The notes under the pieces were generated by a model. That model was not told where the DNA came from, ran no database searches, and saw nothing but the letters and a program-made list of their open reading frames with translations. The translations under genes and the position numbers were made by a program. Positions 23,040-34,759 of a DNA stretch of 64,000 nucleotides are shown piece after piece (position 1 is the first letter of the stretch; the number at the start of each line of letters is the position of its first letter). Source of the DNA: Pseudocercospora fijiensis CIRAD86 (Eukaryota > Ascomycota > Dothideomycetes > Mycosphaerellales > Mycosphaerellaceae); the NCBI RefSeq assembly GCF_000340215.1, contig NW_006921533.1, positions 249,616-313,615 on the forward strand, read 5' to 3'.

Positions 23040-24130
23040 GCTGCTATCTACGTGCCAGCGTATGTACACACTCCCAAAGTCGTTTACGTATAACTAACGC
23101 TATGTTTAGAACGAAAGGAAATCGAAGCATGCACGTTCCTACCCGTTTCTTTAGTAGCGCATACCTACCTATGCACTAGGTTCAAGTATAAACGACCGTC
23201 TAGCCGAAATTATCGCTACTACTAGTTCTACTCTTAGTGTGATCGCCGCTAACTACTAAGACTAAAGAAAAGCTATCTTAGACCTAAGACGTATACTTGC
23301 TAGACTTAAAGAAGTATCCTAGCCTATAACTACCGACTTATAATAGACGCGTAGTCTATACTAGGGTTACTATTCTAGGAAGGATATATAGCTTCTAGAG
23401 TAGCTAATAAGAGGGATATAGTTCCTTTTTACCCTAGGTAGGAAAAGAGTATAGATCGGACCTAGAACTTTAGTAAGGTAAGAGGGGTTAGATAGGTACT
23501 ACTACGATCTTATTACTCTATTATAGGATGTCTTTATATATATAGTAGACAGTAGTTAGCTTAAAGCTAGCTAATAAGTATAGTAGATATTACTTACTAT
23601 ATAGGTACTTAAGACGAAGTTCGATAGCTATAGGTAAAGCAACCGAAATTCTACTAGCGTAATAGCTAGTATAGGCACTAATAATAAGTATAGGTATTTA
23701 TTTATAGTCTTATACTTCTCTTTAAAAGAGTCGATCCGAAAATCTAATAGTCGGCTATAAACTTTTTATACTCTAATACTAGGATTATATCGTAGAGTAT
23801 AAGGCCGAATAGGGATATACTATACTATCTAAAACTTAGTAACTCGTAGTAGGGGATAATCCCTAATAAGCTACGATCTATACTACTATACTTTAGTAGC
23901 TATACTTCTTATTAGAATCTACTACTATATAGTATTTGCGTTAATAACTTGTATACGGCGATACGCTTAGCTATTACTCTTAAGTACCGTAATATAAAAC
24001 TCCCCTATATATAGTCTAACCTCGAAGATCTATAGCGAAGTATAAGGTATCTTTATCTATTAATAAATTTCGAGCGACGACGAAGGGAAGGACGTTATTC
24101 TTTAGAGACTAGAAATATAATTCCGTTTTT
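23040..24130. repeat. RIP-mutated block, origin unknown
   Basis: An abrupt change to TA-rich, stop-dense sequence between the GMC remnant and the receptor gene. I found no LTR, inverted terminal repeat or recognisable protein. It could be a degraded repeat, or RIP-altered DNA that once included the missing 5' end of the GMC gene. Confidence 0.5.
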
Positions 24131-24583
24131 ATTTCACTTTATAGCAGATATATACACACGCTCGTAAACTAAGGTAAAAAAACAGATTTAGATAGAAGCT
24201 TTTAGGTCTACCGATAAGAGATAGCACGGTACTTAAAACTTTTTTATAGCGGTCTGTGTTCGATGTCCAGGTCGTCGAAACAAGGTTTGTTCTGCTAATA
24301 TCAGTCTCCAACCCGACGAGTCGAGCTTGATTCATCAGAAGAGCCGTGCTCAGTTGTTGGAGCTCGGCTTTGGATAGGATCAGGTCGTGCGAAGTCCAGA
24401 ACAGCGCATCCGTCTTTGGGTTTTTGTTTTCGGAATTGGGAGTCGTTAGGCCTCGCTCTTGGTCTCTTCGTTCCTGCAATTTGTAAGTTGGCTAAGTTCT
24501 TATTTTTGGGGGGGAAAGTGTTGGGAAAGGTGAGGCTCACTTGGATCGATTCGTGAGTGGAATGTAATGCTAGATACACAGAC
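24131..24583. other. Receptor 3' flank, no gene recognised
   Basis: Normal composition returns at about 24,200. Short frames here lack domain features. It probably includes the 3' UTR of the receptor gene. Confidence 0.5.
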
Positions 24584-26448
24584 TCAATCAGCACGGATGT
24601 CCTTGGTCTCGTCCTGCGTGGTCTTCAATCCTACCTCCGTATCAACACTCTTTCCGCCGCCATAGTCACTTGTAGCAAGCGTGCCTAGACAATCGTTATT
24701 ATCTTCGTTCCACGTGCGGTTATGGACCCGGCGGTCAAGTGACACCATCCAAGGGGACGTACGTCCTGAAAGTCCGGACTGGCCAGTCGTTTCTCCGCCG
24801 CGTGTGCTGCCCGTGATCTTGGGCCAGAAGCGTCGCTGCGAGAACGTGTCAGGATTCTTCTATTGCTGCCGTGGGAAGATGATGTCCACTTACATAAAGA
24901 TTTCGCATCGCTGGCATGCAAGCGCAGAAGACAGCGGCTTGGACCTCTAGCTTTGACTGTATACGCCATCAATCGCCAACTTCTTCTAGCCCTTGACATT
25001 ATTAGACCTACCCAGTAGCCAAGTGGCACATAGTCCCAAGTAAAGTTCTTGGCTTCGCCGTAGGATACGAGGATGTGCAGTCGTAAAATGCTGATGACGG
25101 TCACGAAGAAGCCGACTCCGAACATCAGCATGACCATAAACTTCTTCTTGTTGTCGAGTTTCATGGTCCATAGCAGCGGCATCGGCATGCCGATAACGAT
25201 TAGATCAATGACAATGTTGCATATGGCTCTGATGAAGAGTGACACAGATTAGCTTGTGAGTCGCATAGACACCCATGCGCAAAGACTTACGATGTCCAAC
25301 CCAAGCCATTAAAGCTCACACACGTTCCTTTGTGTTCACCATCCCACCGATTCCTGTATAAAATTAATGTTTGTTCACGTTTCTAATACCGATGAAGCTC
25401 ACCAGGTCATCGAGATGGGCTTGCATTGAAATGCAGATCCAAGCATGAATGCCAGCATGTAGCAGACGTTGACTCCAATCATGATGTACACCAATTGGCG
25501 AAACCGGGGCACGGAGAAGAATCGTAGGTAGGTCAAGAGCAGCGCAATTTTCACCGTCCCTAGTGAGCCCACGTAGAGAAGCTCGTCCGCATACAGAAGC
25601 TATGGGTGTGAAGTCAGTAACCTCAACGAATCGAATGCGCGCATCTTATCCCACCTTGAGAGTACGCGTAATCTCATGGTAAGTGAGTGTCCAAACGTCT
25701 CTTCCACTAGAAGCGTGTCAGCTGCTGAGTATTACCCATCCTGATATGTCGATCTTACAGTCCGGGACTTGAGACTGTACAGCATTGTCAGCGAACCTCC
25801 TCGGTCGATCAAGATGCTGGGCTTACTCGGCACTGAGATCGAGCACAGCGGTATCAAAAACATCATGCCAAGAGTAAGAGCGAAGTCGTCCCACCATAGC
25901 TCCGTAAAGATCGTCCTGCCCTGAGAAGATATGTGTATCTTGGAAACGATTCGGACGAAGTATGCGGCGACAGCGACGGCCATTCCTCCTATGCCGCTGT
26001 AGGCAATGACATGCGTTCGATCTCGTCTAGGCTTTCCGCACATGATCTCGGTGATGTTCTTGGTTGCTATTGCCGTCGTCAGCTGCTATATGAAGCCGTG
26101 CTCGACGGCTCAAGACGTACATAACGTTTGCTTGACCGAACAGGTTCCGAGAACGCACACGGCCACTTGTTCGGCAATGGTTGCATTGTTGCAACTGCAG
26201 TCCAGATCGGTGAACGAACAAGGCGATGCCAAAACCATGGTTTCGAGGCAGGTCAGCTGTGGAACAGGTTAGGCTTGCTGGGTTTCAGGTCGGGTTGGGA
26301 GGACTGCGCGTACACCACAGTCCGGTATGAGTGGCAGAAGTTTCGCTGCAGCTGCTTGTCGCGCCTTCTTTGCATCATCGTCGGCTGTGCTGTCCTGGGC
26401 GAGGGCTGCCACAGCGAGCGTGAATGTAAGAAACCAGAAAGAACGCAT
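24584..26448 (-). CDS. CFEM-domain PTH11-like G-protein-coupled receptor
   Basis: Ten exons on the minus strand: 26,448-26,314, 26,256-26,121, 26,066-25,827, 25,774-25,759 (16 bp), 25,706-25,655, 25,599-25,403, 25,353-25,291, 25,228-25,012, 24,956-24,894 and 24,835-24,584. Every intron is GT-AG (49-62 bp) and every phase fits, giving 456 residues. A signal peptide (MRSFWFLTFTLAVAALA) precedes a CFEM domain with exactly eight cysteines (44, 48, 58, 65, 67, 79, 84, 100) and the conserved Asp of the PCS-x-x-D segment. Then come the seven-helix rhodopsin-like segments: GIGGMAVAVAAYFVRI, WWDDFALTLGMMFLIPL, TLTYHEITRTLK, LLYVGSLGTVKIALLL and AICNIVIDLIVIGMPMPLLW, among others, ending EVQAAVFCACMPAMR. 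In Magnaporthe, PTH11 senses host surface cues at the plasma membrane. The polar C-terminal tail (about 80 residues) would be cytoplasmic. The gene shows no RIP damage although RIP blocks lie on both sides. Confidence 0.92.
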
Positions 26449-27290
26449 GATGGCCTGTGATCCGCACAACAAAAATCTGAAACAGGGCAGAACAGGAACA
26501 GTACATGTCTTTAACATACGGCCATCCAGTTGCGCGGAAGTGGAAAAGGCAGGTTGACTTCGAGGCGTCTGAGCTTGAGCTGGGTATCGACAACGACAGC
26601 AACGACATCGATAGCGCAGGGACTAGGGCAGTCGTCAAACGCGAGCTACGGTTCGCTGGTTCGCAAGCATCTCTGGGAGGGAGTGTTCTTCCACACACAA
26701 TCACATAGTGATGATGGATGCTCTCACTGTTGGCATCGATCGAGGATAATAAGACAGTTCCTGGGGTTGGATGCCCTTGTGCTACGCCCTGCCGTTCCAA
26801 CAAAGATCAGCACGATCAGTCGTAGACGTTGTTGGGAGATATAGGAGGTGAGCAGCTCTGGTGGACTCATCAACAAAGTCGATCGCTTGCTTCGCCTTCA
26901 TCGCAGCTCGTCGTCTTGCAGCTTGCCCCCCTTTTTCTGGCCCTTGGGCTCATGACCACAGCCTGTTCAATGCCTTCATCGGCTCTGTCCGCGATAGGTC
27001 GTCTGCACGCGTTACCGGACCTAGGCTACGCCGATTTGACGAACATGTTCCATGCATGAATTTACCAGCCTCTTGCCTGTACGGATCATCTAACCGGACC
27101 CAGCACGAGCTTGACGCCTGCGAACTCTCAAATTCCAAGCCCTTGGACACGATCAATGCGCAAAGCTAGAGCAGGGCCGCGAGCTTCATCAATGTGGCAT
27201 GGCATACAAGGAAGGCACTCCGCCGGTGCCTGGTGCCGGAACGAACTTCCTCAGCGTTTAGTATTGTGGGTTTGCAGCCCCTAAGAAATA
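26449..27290. promoter_or_regulatory. Upstream region of the receptor, no other gene seen
   Basis: About 840 bp of normal composition before the next RIP block. Open frames occur on both strands, but none is convincing. The receptor promoter should lie here. Confidence 0.5.
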
Positions 27291-27552
27291 GAGGTCGTAT
27301 ATATTGTATATTATACTAGTGTACGGGTGTATACACATCGGGTATGCCCGAATACTAGGATATCCGAGTAATGTTAGGCAGCTTAGCGGGTATTAGGTAG
27401 GATACTAGCGTATCCGATAACTCCTCCTTATATAGATATAACGAGCTCGCCTAAAAGAGTCGTATATATAGTATATTATAGAGTATATATACTATCCGTA
27501 GGTTAGTAGTAGAAGCTCGTATAGTAGGAGAATAGGTATACTATAAGTAGAC
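27291..27552. repeat. RIP-mutated flank with a direct repeat
   Basis: GTCGTATATAT(T/A)GTATATTATA occurs at about 27,294 and again near 27,460, some 165 bp apart, so this may be a solo terminal repeat or a small decayed element next to the MULE. No coding potential is visible. Confidence 0.45.
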
Positions 27553-27613
27553 GTTATTATAGGTTTTTATAAATATTAGGCGATAGATTTTTAGATATCG
27601 GGAGCCGAATACC

Positions 27614-27810
27614 TATTAGAACTAAAGAGATTATACGTAATTGGTATATAACTAGGCTCGAGTAAAGCTAGGGTCTTAATGCCTTAGGTAGGGCTTAGCG
27701 CTTAGTAATAGGCTAACTCTCCTACCTTCCTCCCTTTTTTTCTAAATCTTTATCGAATACTACTTATACCTACTACTACCCTATCTACCTACTAATATAC
27801 CCTTCTTATA
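27614..27810 (+). repeat. 5' LTR of Gypsy copy B
   Basis: 197 bp, aligning over its full length with the copy A LTRs in reverse complement. It begins TATTAG (from TGTTAG). The segment at 27,752-27,762 is complementary to the 11 nt following the LTR and predicts the start of R. Confidence 0.9.
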
Positions 27811-27821
27811 TAGTATTCGAT
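27811..27821 (+). other. Putative self-priming primer-binding site, Gypsy B
   Basis: TAGTATTCGAT directly follows the 5' LTR and is the exact reverse complement of 27,752-27,762 within the LTR. The pairing is the same as in copy A, and it has survived although both copies are heavily mutated. Confidence 0.65.
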
Positions 27822-28079
27822 CTACCCTTTAAGGGTAGTAGCTAGATAGTCTTTATTTTAAGCTTTTAGCGGTATAGCTACGAAAACTATCGATTTAACT
27901 ATACTACGCCTAAAGAACGGGACCTATACGTACTATTCTATTAGAACAACCGTACCAATTATTAAGCAAGGCCTTCTATACGGCCTATTATACTAAGTTA
28001 AGTATACTAGGCCGATACCTACTAATTCCGCTATCTCCGTACTATAAGGGGCTATAATATATTATTAGTATTACCCCTT

Positions 28080-31000
28080 ATTATAATAGCCGGCTTATTA
28101 CGAAGTAATAACAACCGCAGCGCCGCTAGCAGCGCTAGCAATAACAACTCTAGTAGTATAGTACCTACTAAAGTGCCTACTAAAGAGCCTACCGGAGGGC
28201 CTACTAAAGAACCTATAATTCTAGGTAACGACCTAGAATTGCCTATCGACGATATTTTTAATAATATTGTTAATCGTCGATATAGCTAACTAGCCTTTAG
28301 TCCTTAACTAGTAGGGAGACTTTAAGAAGCTACCTAAAACAGGCTTACTACCCTACGCTAAGAATAATAGCTAAAGGACGACCTCCTCGAACTTCGCCGC
28401 CTTTAGGAAGCTCCGACAACTAAACTAATAGTAGGACCTTCTTTATTATCTATTTAGAAGAGGAAGGATACTAAGCTTAAGGACTGTACTGTATTTAACG
28501 GCTCTAGTCGCAAGCAATACAATAATTATATACGTAATTGTAAGCTTAACTAGCGAAATGTACCGAGGGCTCTTCTAGACGACTATTTACTAGTTGTCTA
28601 CGCTATATAGTATATTAATAGCGACCTAAAGCGTATATAGGATAACCATTTCGACTCCCTTAATAACTAGACTACTATTTAGTAGCAAACCTATAAAACT
28701 ATTATACTAGACACCCTTAGAAACCCTATACTAAGGCAATAATATACTTAGGACCTATATCTTCGAGCTAAATAGAAGACTAATTAATCGGCTCGCTTAT
28801 TCGAGGCCTATTTAAAGACTCTCGAGGATAACCTTCCGGCTAAGACTAATTCTATATAGATTTCCGAGATACGTCTAAAACTTAGATAGGAGCTTATTCT
28901 CGAATTAGACCGCCGCCGTATGTTTAAATAGGCTAACCTAATACGCATTCAATTTATAGTCGAGGTAGAAACAGCTAAACGAGCTATCTAGCTCTAGTAA
29001 CGACTAGAATTAAGGATCCGACCTACTAGTACTAACTATAGTAACCGTAGCTACGGAGGAAACTAAGGTTCCTACTAAGATAACAATGCTAATAATAGGA
29101 ATAGTAACAACGACCGTAGAAGAGGCCGTAGCCGACGGCTATATAGAGGAGGCCGCGATAGGGGCCGTAGAAGGGGCTCGTATCCCTATAGTACTAATCG
29201 CTTAACTAATAATAGTAGTAATAGCGGCTATAGCAATCCTCTAACTAGATTAAAGTGCTTCAATTGCGATAGTACTAGCTATCTACTAGGCTAATACGAC
29301 AAACCTAGGGACTAGGCCCGAGTCGACTATACTACCGCTAAATACCGAAAGTACCTCTTAGCGGCTAACGCTACCCCTATAGGCTAACCTTCGAAAAAAG
29401 AGTAAGCGCTATACTAACTATTAGCCTCGTACGGCGTAAGACTATCGATATTATACTAGCTATTATACGCGCCTACCTTATATAGGACACGTATAGCACT
29501 AATTATAAGACTAAGGTTATACTAGATCTAGGAAATTTAGTTAGTACTCTTATTAGCTATCGCCTAACTAAGCAATTAGACCTTCGATAATTAAATAGGG
29601 CTAACCTACTAACCCTTACTTAGTTTAATAACGCTCGGCACTTAACCTATAGAGCCTACTATATTCCTATAGTTCTAAAAGACGACCTCGGTAATAAGCG
29701 CCTACTAGACTTTACTGCCTACGTAGTAGATATAGACTAGCTATATAGGGGAGCTACTATTGTTATTAGCAATCCTGTCCTTAAGCACTACGCTATAACT
29801 ATAGACTTAGGCCTTTAATAGTAGCGATTTAGAATCTCTAGGAAAGAGGACATTAAATACATTAATATTAGCGAGTACCCTAACGATATTAGGGTCCTAT
29901 TTATTAGCAACCTAACACTAGCCTCTGCCTTAGCTAATCCGACTACTAACCTACTCGGGGGTAATAACGATAAACCTATGCCCTCTAACGGCATAGATCC
30001 TAATTAGCTTGCTCGTATACCTTAGCCTATTTAAGAAACCTATATTAAGGTATTTAAATACTACCTAGTATCGACATTGCCTATATTTAAAGAGACGGAC
30101 TATAAGATCGATATTATATAGGGCAAGGAGGTTCCTTTTAGGCTACTCTATAACCTTAGTAAAAGAGAGCTTGCTATATTGCGTAAGTACCTAGATAAGA
30201 ACCTAGCTAATAGTCGAATTTAGTATAGCAACAGCCCTACTAGTATACCTATCCTATTCGTACTAAAGAAGGATAGTAGCCTACGCCTATATGTTAACTA
30301 TCGTAGACTTAATACTATTACTATTAAAGACCGCTATCTACTTCCGCTTATTACTAAGACCCTCGATCGCCTATCTAGCGCCTATTTCTATACTATATTA
30401 GACATTAAGGATATATACTATCGCATCCGTATCCGTAAGGGTAATAAATAGAAGACGGCCTTCCGCACTCGTTACGGCTATTTTAAGTATTTAGTTATAC
30501 TATTTAGACTAGCAAATGCCCCCGCTATATTCTAGTCCTATATTAATCGGGCCCTATTAGGCCTATTAGACTACCTCTATATAGTCTACCTAGACGATAT
30601 CCTAGTCTATATATACTTACCTAATATTATAGAATATTAGGCCGCCGTACGTAAGGTACTCGATTGCCTAAGGACCTATAGGCTGTATTGCAAGCCTTCT
30701 AAATATACCTTTGCTACTAAGGAGGTGTCCTTCCTTAGCTTTATCGTATTAACCGATAGTGTTAAGGCTAATCCTAATCGGATTAAAACAATTACTAAAT
30801 AGCCTATTCCTACGTTAATTAAGGAGCTATAGTCGTTCCTCGGCTTTACTAACTTCTATCGCCGCTTTATTAAGGGCTATTTAAGGTATATAATACTATT
30901 AACTAAGCTTACTAAAACCAAGGCTAATCTATCTAGAGAGTTTAAATAGACTAATAAGACGCAAGCCGCTTTTAACGGTCTAAAGCAACGCTTTACTAAA

Positions 31001-33300
31001 GTCCCCTTATTATACTATTTTATACTAAGCAAGCAGATCCGTATTAAGACTAACGCTTTACAGTTCGCTATATCGGCTATTATATTATAGCAATTAGATA
31101 ATGACAATTATTAGCACCTAATTGCCTTCTTCTTACGAAAGATAATCGATATAGAGCGTCGTTACGAGACCTACGAGTAAGAGCTCTTAGTAATCGTAGA
31201 AGCCTTTAAGCACTAGCGCTACTATCTCGATAGTGCTTAGCACACAATTTAGGTCTATACGGACTATAACAACCTGCGTAGCATTACTAAGGTTATAAGG
31301 GTTATAGGTCGATAGGCTAGATAGGCCGTCTACCTCGCCGGGTTCGATTTTAATATATTATACCGGCTAGGCGTAAGTAACCCTACCGATAGCCTATCGA
31401 GGCGACCTAATTACGACAGCGAGACTTAGTATATTAATTTATTGTTTCTAACCCTGTAGTATAAGATTGCTATAGCCCGTATTATTAATAAGTAAGCGTA
31501 GGATAAGCGGACTTCCGGACCTCGCGGCGGTAACAAATACTATAGCGGAGTTATCGTTCTTCTAGTATACGTTAGAAAGGACGTAGATCGCTCGAGCTAT
31601 AACGACTCGATTAAAGATATTGCTATCTATAGCGATAGTACTATAGAAGAGGTTATAGTAGTTCCGGCTACTAGTGCTATTAGATATATATAATACATAC
31701 CTCGTTCGATAGTACGGGTGCTATTAAATAACCTTATAAATAGGGATAGTTAATCGTTTATAGATAAGCTGTTACGTACTTAGTAGAGGGACGCCTTTGC
31801 TATCGAGCGTATTAATAGGCTTATAAGTAGACGGGCGACTCGATCTAGTAAGAGTAATAACAATTAGTCGATCGACGATAAGGGTTACTTAAAGTTTAAG
31901 GGTAGATACTATATCCCCGCTAAACAATCGATTAGATAAGAGCTTTTAAAGAGGCACTATAATAGTAAGCTCGCTAGTTACTATAGTATAGAGAGGTCGT
32001 ACTCGCTACTATCGCGTATATACTACTAGCTAAATAGTAAGCGGCATATAAAGGAATATATATAGAGCTATATAGTATACTAGCGAGTTAAAGTACCGAA
32101 GCACTTGCTATTCGGCGAGTTGTCTTCGCTTCCTGTTCTAAAGAAGCTATTTGTAGAGCTTATAATAGACTTTATTATAGGCCTTCCGCCTACTAAGCGT
32201 AGAGGTAGCAAGGACGTATATAATGCTATCCTTATTATAGTAGATCGATTTACTAAAGGCGCTCGATATATCCCGGCGCGCAAAGATTAGACTGCTATTA
32301 ATATAGTAGAGGCGCTATAGACTAATATCTTCTATACCTATTAGGGGATCCCTAAGGGGATAGTATCTAATCGTAGATCGATACTAATATCGCACTATTA
32401 GAGCGAAATATGCCTATAGCTAAGACTAAAGCATCGGCTATTAATAGCCTTCTATCTACAAACTAACGGTTAAACAGAGAGGCAGAATGCTACCCTATAG
32501 CAGTACCTGCGTAGCTATATTAATAAGAACCCCGAAGATTAGGTTAACCTCCTATAACTAGCTAAATTCGTATATAATAATAGTGTCTACTTATTAACTA
32601 AGGTTTTACTATATATAGCTATAATAGGCTAAAACGCTACTTTACTATAAGACCTACTAACGCTCGAGGCCGAGCGTAAGGAAAGGGAAGCGCGTTAAGT
32701 ACTAGAGACACTAGCGGTAATAGAACGTGTCTAGAAGATGCGAGAAATCTATACTAAGATAGCTAAGAAACTAATAAAGGCTTAAGAGTACTAAAAGACC
32801 TACTACGATAAGCGTTATATACTAATAACCTTTAAATAAGGCGATATAGTTATACTTAGTACGAAGAACCTCCGTATCCGTAAGTACCTATTACCTAATA
32901 GCAAAACAAGGCCTAAGCTCGTACTAAGATACATTAGCCTATTCCGTATTCGAGAAGCTAAGGGCATATAGGCCTACTAACTATAGCTTCCTCCTTATTA
33001 TACTATCTATAATACCTTCTACGTATCCCTCCTTAAACTATATTACTAGCGCGAAGGCGATAAAGCGCCTACTAAGTTAGAAGAAGTCTTAGCCGATAGG
33101 GAAGAGCTATAGTCTATAGAACGTATTCTAAAGCATCGGACTAGACAAGGCAAGAAGGAGTACCTACTAAGATAGCAAGGCTATTTACCCGAATAGGACT
33201 CGTAGGAAGCTAAAGGTTCCTTTAAGGATATAACTAAGTTATTAGATAAGTATTAGACTAGTATAAAGAACAAGAAGAAGACTAAGGGCCTATAATGTTA
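28080..33300 (+). pseudogene. Gag-Pol polyprotein relic of Gypsy copy B
   Basis: A single Gag-protease-RT-RNase H-integrase-chromodomain order can be followed with many in-frame TAG/TAA. The integrase core segment at 32,105-32,290 stays open and includes DFIIGLPPTKRRGSKDVYNA and ILIIVDRFTKGARY with catalytic Asp residues. The chromodomain, which would bind methylated histone tails and steer integration, has lost its Trp codons to TAG. The reading ends at the near-palindrome 33,318-33,343. It is not translatable as a whole. Confidence 0.88.
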
Positions 33301-33317
33301 CTAGAAAGGCCTAGGAT

Positions 33318-33343
33318 TAATGCTACCCCTAGGGTGCTATTAG
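33318..33343. repeat. Near-palindromic GC block, Gypsy B copy
   Basis: TAATGCTACCCC, then TA, then GGGTGCTATTAG. It lies at the 3' end of the polyprotein frame, whose last codons and TAG stop fall inside it. Confidence 0.85.
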
Positions 33344-34543
33344 CTAACTAATTAGAGGCAAGCAATTGTTAGCAACAAGGGACAATAAGACTATACTACT
33401 ATAGAATCTACCTCTTTACTAGCGTACCCTATAAGACCCTTCTCTTAGCGCCCCCTTTTATTCCTTTATTCTACCGAGGCCCTAAGGCCTAAGCGATCGA
33501 TAAGGGCGATGCGCGCGCGCGTACGAATAATAGTAATAGAGATAATAGTGTCGCGCTATAAGCTAGCAGTATACCGGCGGCCGGCGCGGCTATATTAGTA
33601 ATAGTATTATAGAGTATATTGCTACTTAAAGAAGGAAAGATACGGCTATATTAGTAACGGTATTGCCGAGTTATTATTAGTTAAAGAAGGAAATTAGAAG
33701 TAAGGTAAAGTTAGCGCTAAGACGGCTAGCGCCGCTATTATTAATATTACTTGCTATTATTACTACGCCTATAGATACAACCTTACCTATACTACGAGCC
33801 TAAAGCACTATACTAACTAAGTTAAAAGATTGAACCTACTAAGGGTTTAATTAAAACTTTAAGCCGCTTAAAAGATTAAGTAGGCTAACTAAGGGCAAAA
33901 ACTATAGAGCTAAGCTAGCCGGGGTCGATCTTGTAAATAATAGGTTACTCCTCGATCTTTCCGACCCTTTAAGCGAGGCAAACCTTAACTATTATACTTA
34001 TAATAGCCTTTACTTATAGAAACTAGACGGACTGTGTTTTTTGAAAAGATAAGATAAGATTGACAATTAAAGGCTACTAAACCTAACTAATTAGAGCTAG
34101 TAAAACTACGATAGTAAATAATAGCTCTTATAATAATAAGAATAATCCCTCGGAAGCAGATAAACCCTCGGAAGCGGACATTTCTAGGTCTTTTAGAGTA
34201 GACGCAAAGAACTCGGATAACCTTACTTAGAACGGGGGTAGTACTGCAATACCCCGTATACCTACCTATTATAGTAGGGAAGGTGCGCTCGTATTGTAAT
34301 TAGTTACTAGCCTTTAATTCGTATAGCTATATAACCCCTTATTATTACTATAGTAGCAGTAATAGCGCAGTTAGAAGTTAGACATTGTCGGAGGTAAGGT
34401 TTAATATAGTTATATAATTAGGTAGTTAAGCGTTTAATTTAGCGCGGCTAAACAGCTTAGTTAATCTGCTAAGTTAGCGGCAACGGAGATTAGGTTAGAA
34501 TATAGACAGGCTACGAGGGCGCGGCCTTTAGAAGGGAAGCGTA

Positions 34544-34732
34544 TATTAGAGGTTACACGTAATTAGTATGTAACTAGACTAAGTAAAGCTAGGGTCCTAA
34601 TGCCTTAGGCAGGGCTTAGCGCTTAGCGTTAGGCTAACTAGCCTACCTTCCTCCCTCTCCTTTTAGATCTTTATTAAATACTACACTAATTTACTACTAC
34701 CCTATCTACCTGCTAATATAACCCTTCTTATA
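34544..34732 (+). repeat. 3' LTR of Gypsy copy B
   Basis: 189 bp, matching the 5' LTR except for a small deletion after TATTAGA and scattered transitions. It is preceded by the TTTAGAAGGGAAGCGTA segment, which also adjoins the 3' LTR of copy A (412-430, inverted). Confidence 0.88.
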
Positions 34733-34759
34733 CTATAGGCGCCGCAATCGAGGCAGTAG

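Larger units (their letters stand above)
27614..34732 (+). mobile_element. Gypsy chromovirus, copy B, RIP-inactivated
   Basis: Same family as copy A, in plus orientation, nested in the MULE. LTRs are 27,614-27,810 and 34,544-34,732. In order: Gag with a CCHC knuckle at about 29,260-29,300, aspartic protease region near 29,515 (LDLG), RT about 30,080-30,640 with the intact box YLDDILVY near 30,585, RNase H about 30,960-31,390, and integrase with its zinc-binding region about 31,930-32,060 and core from 32,105. Last is a chromodomain (about 33,085-33,270; SIERILKHRTRQGKKEYLLR). Stops, mainly TAG where Trp or Gln is expected, occur throughout. No target duplication is evident (ATACC on the left, CTATA on the right). 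Confidence 0.92.
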
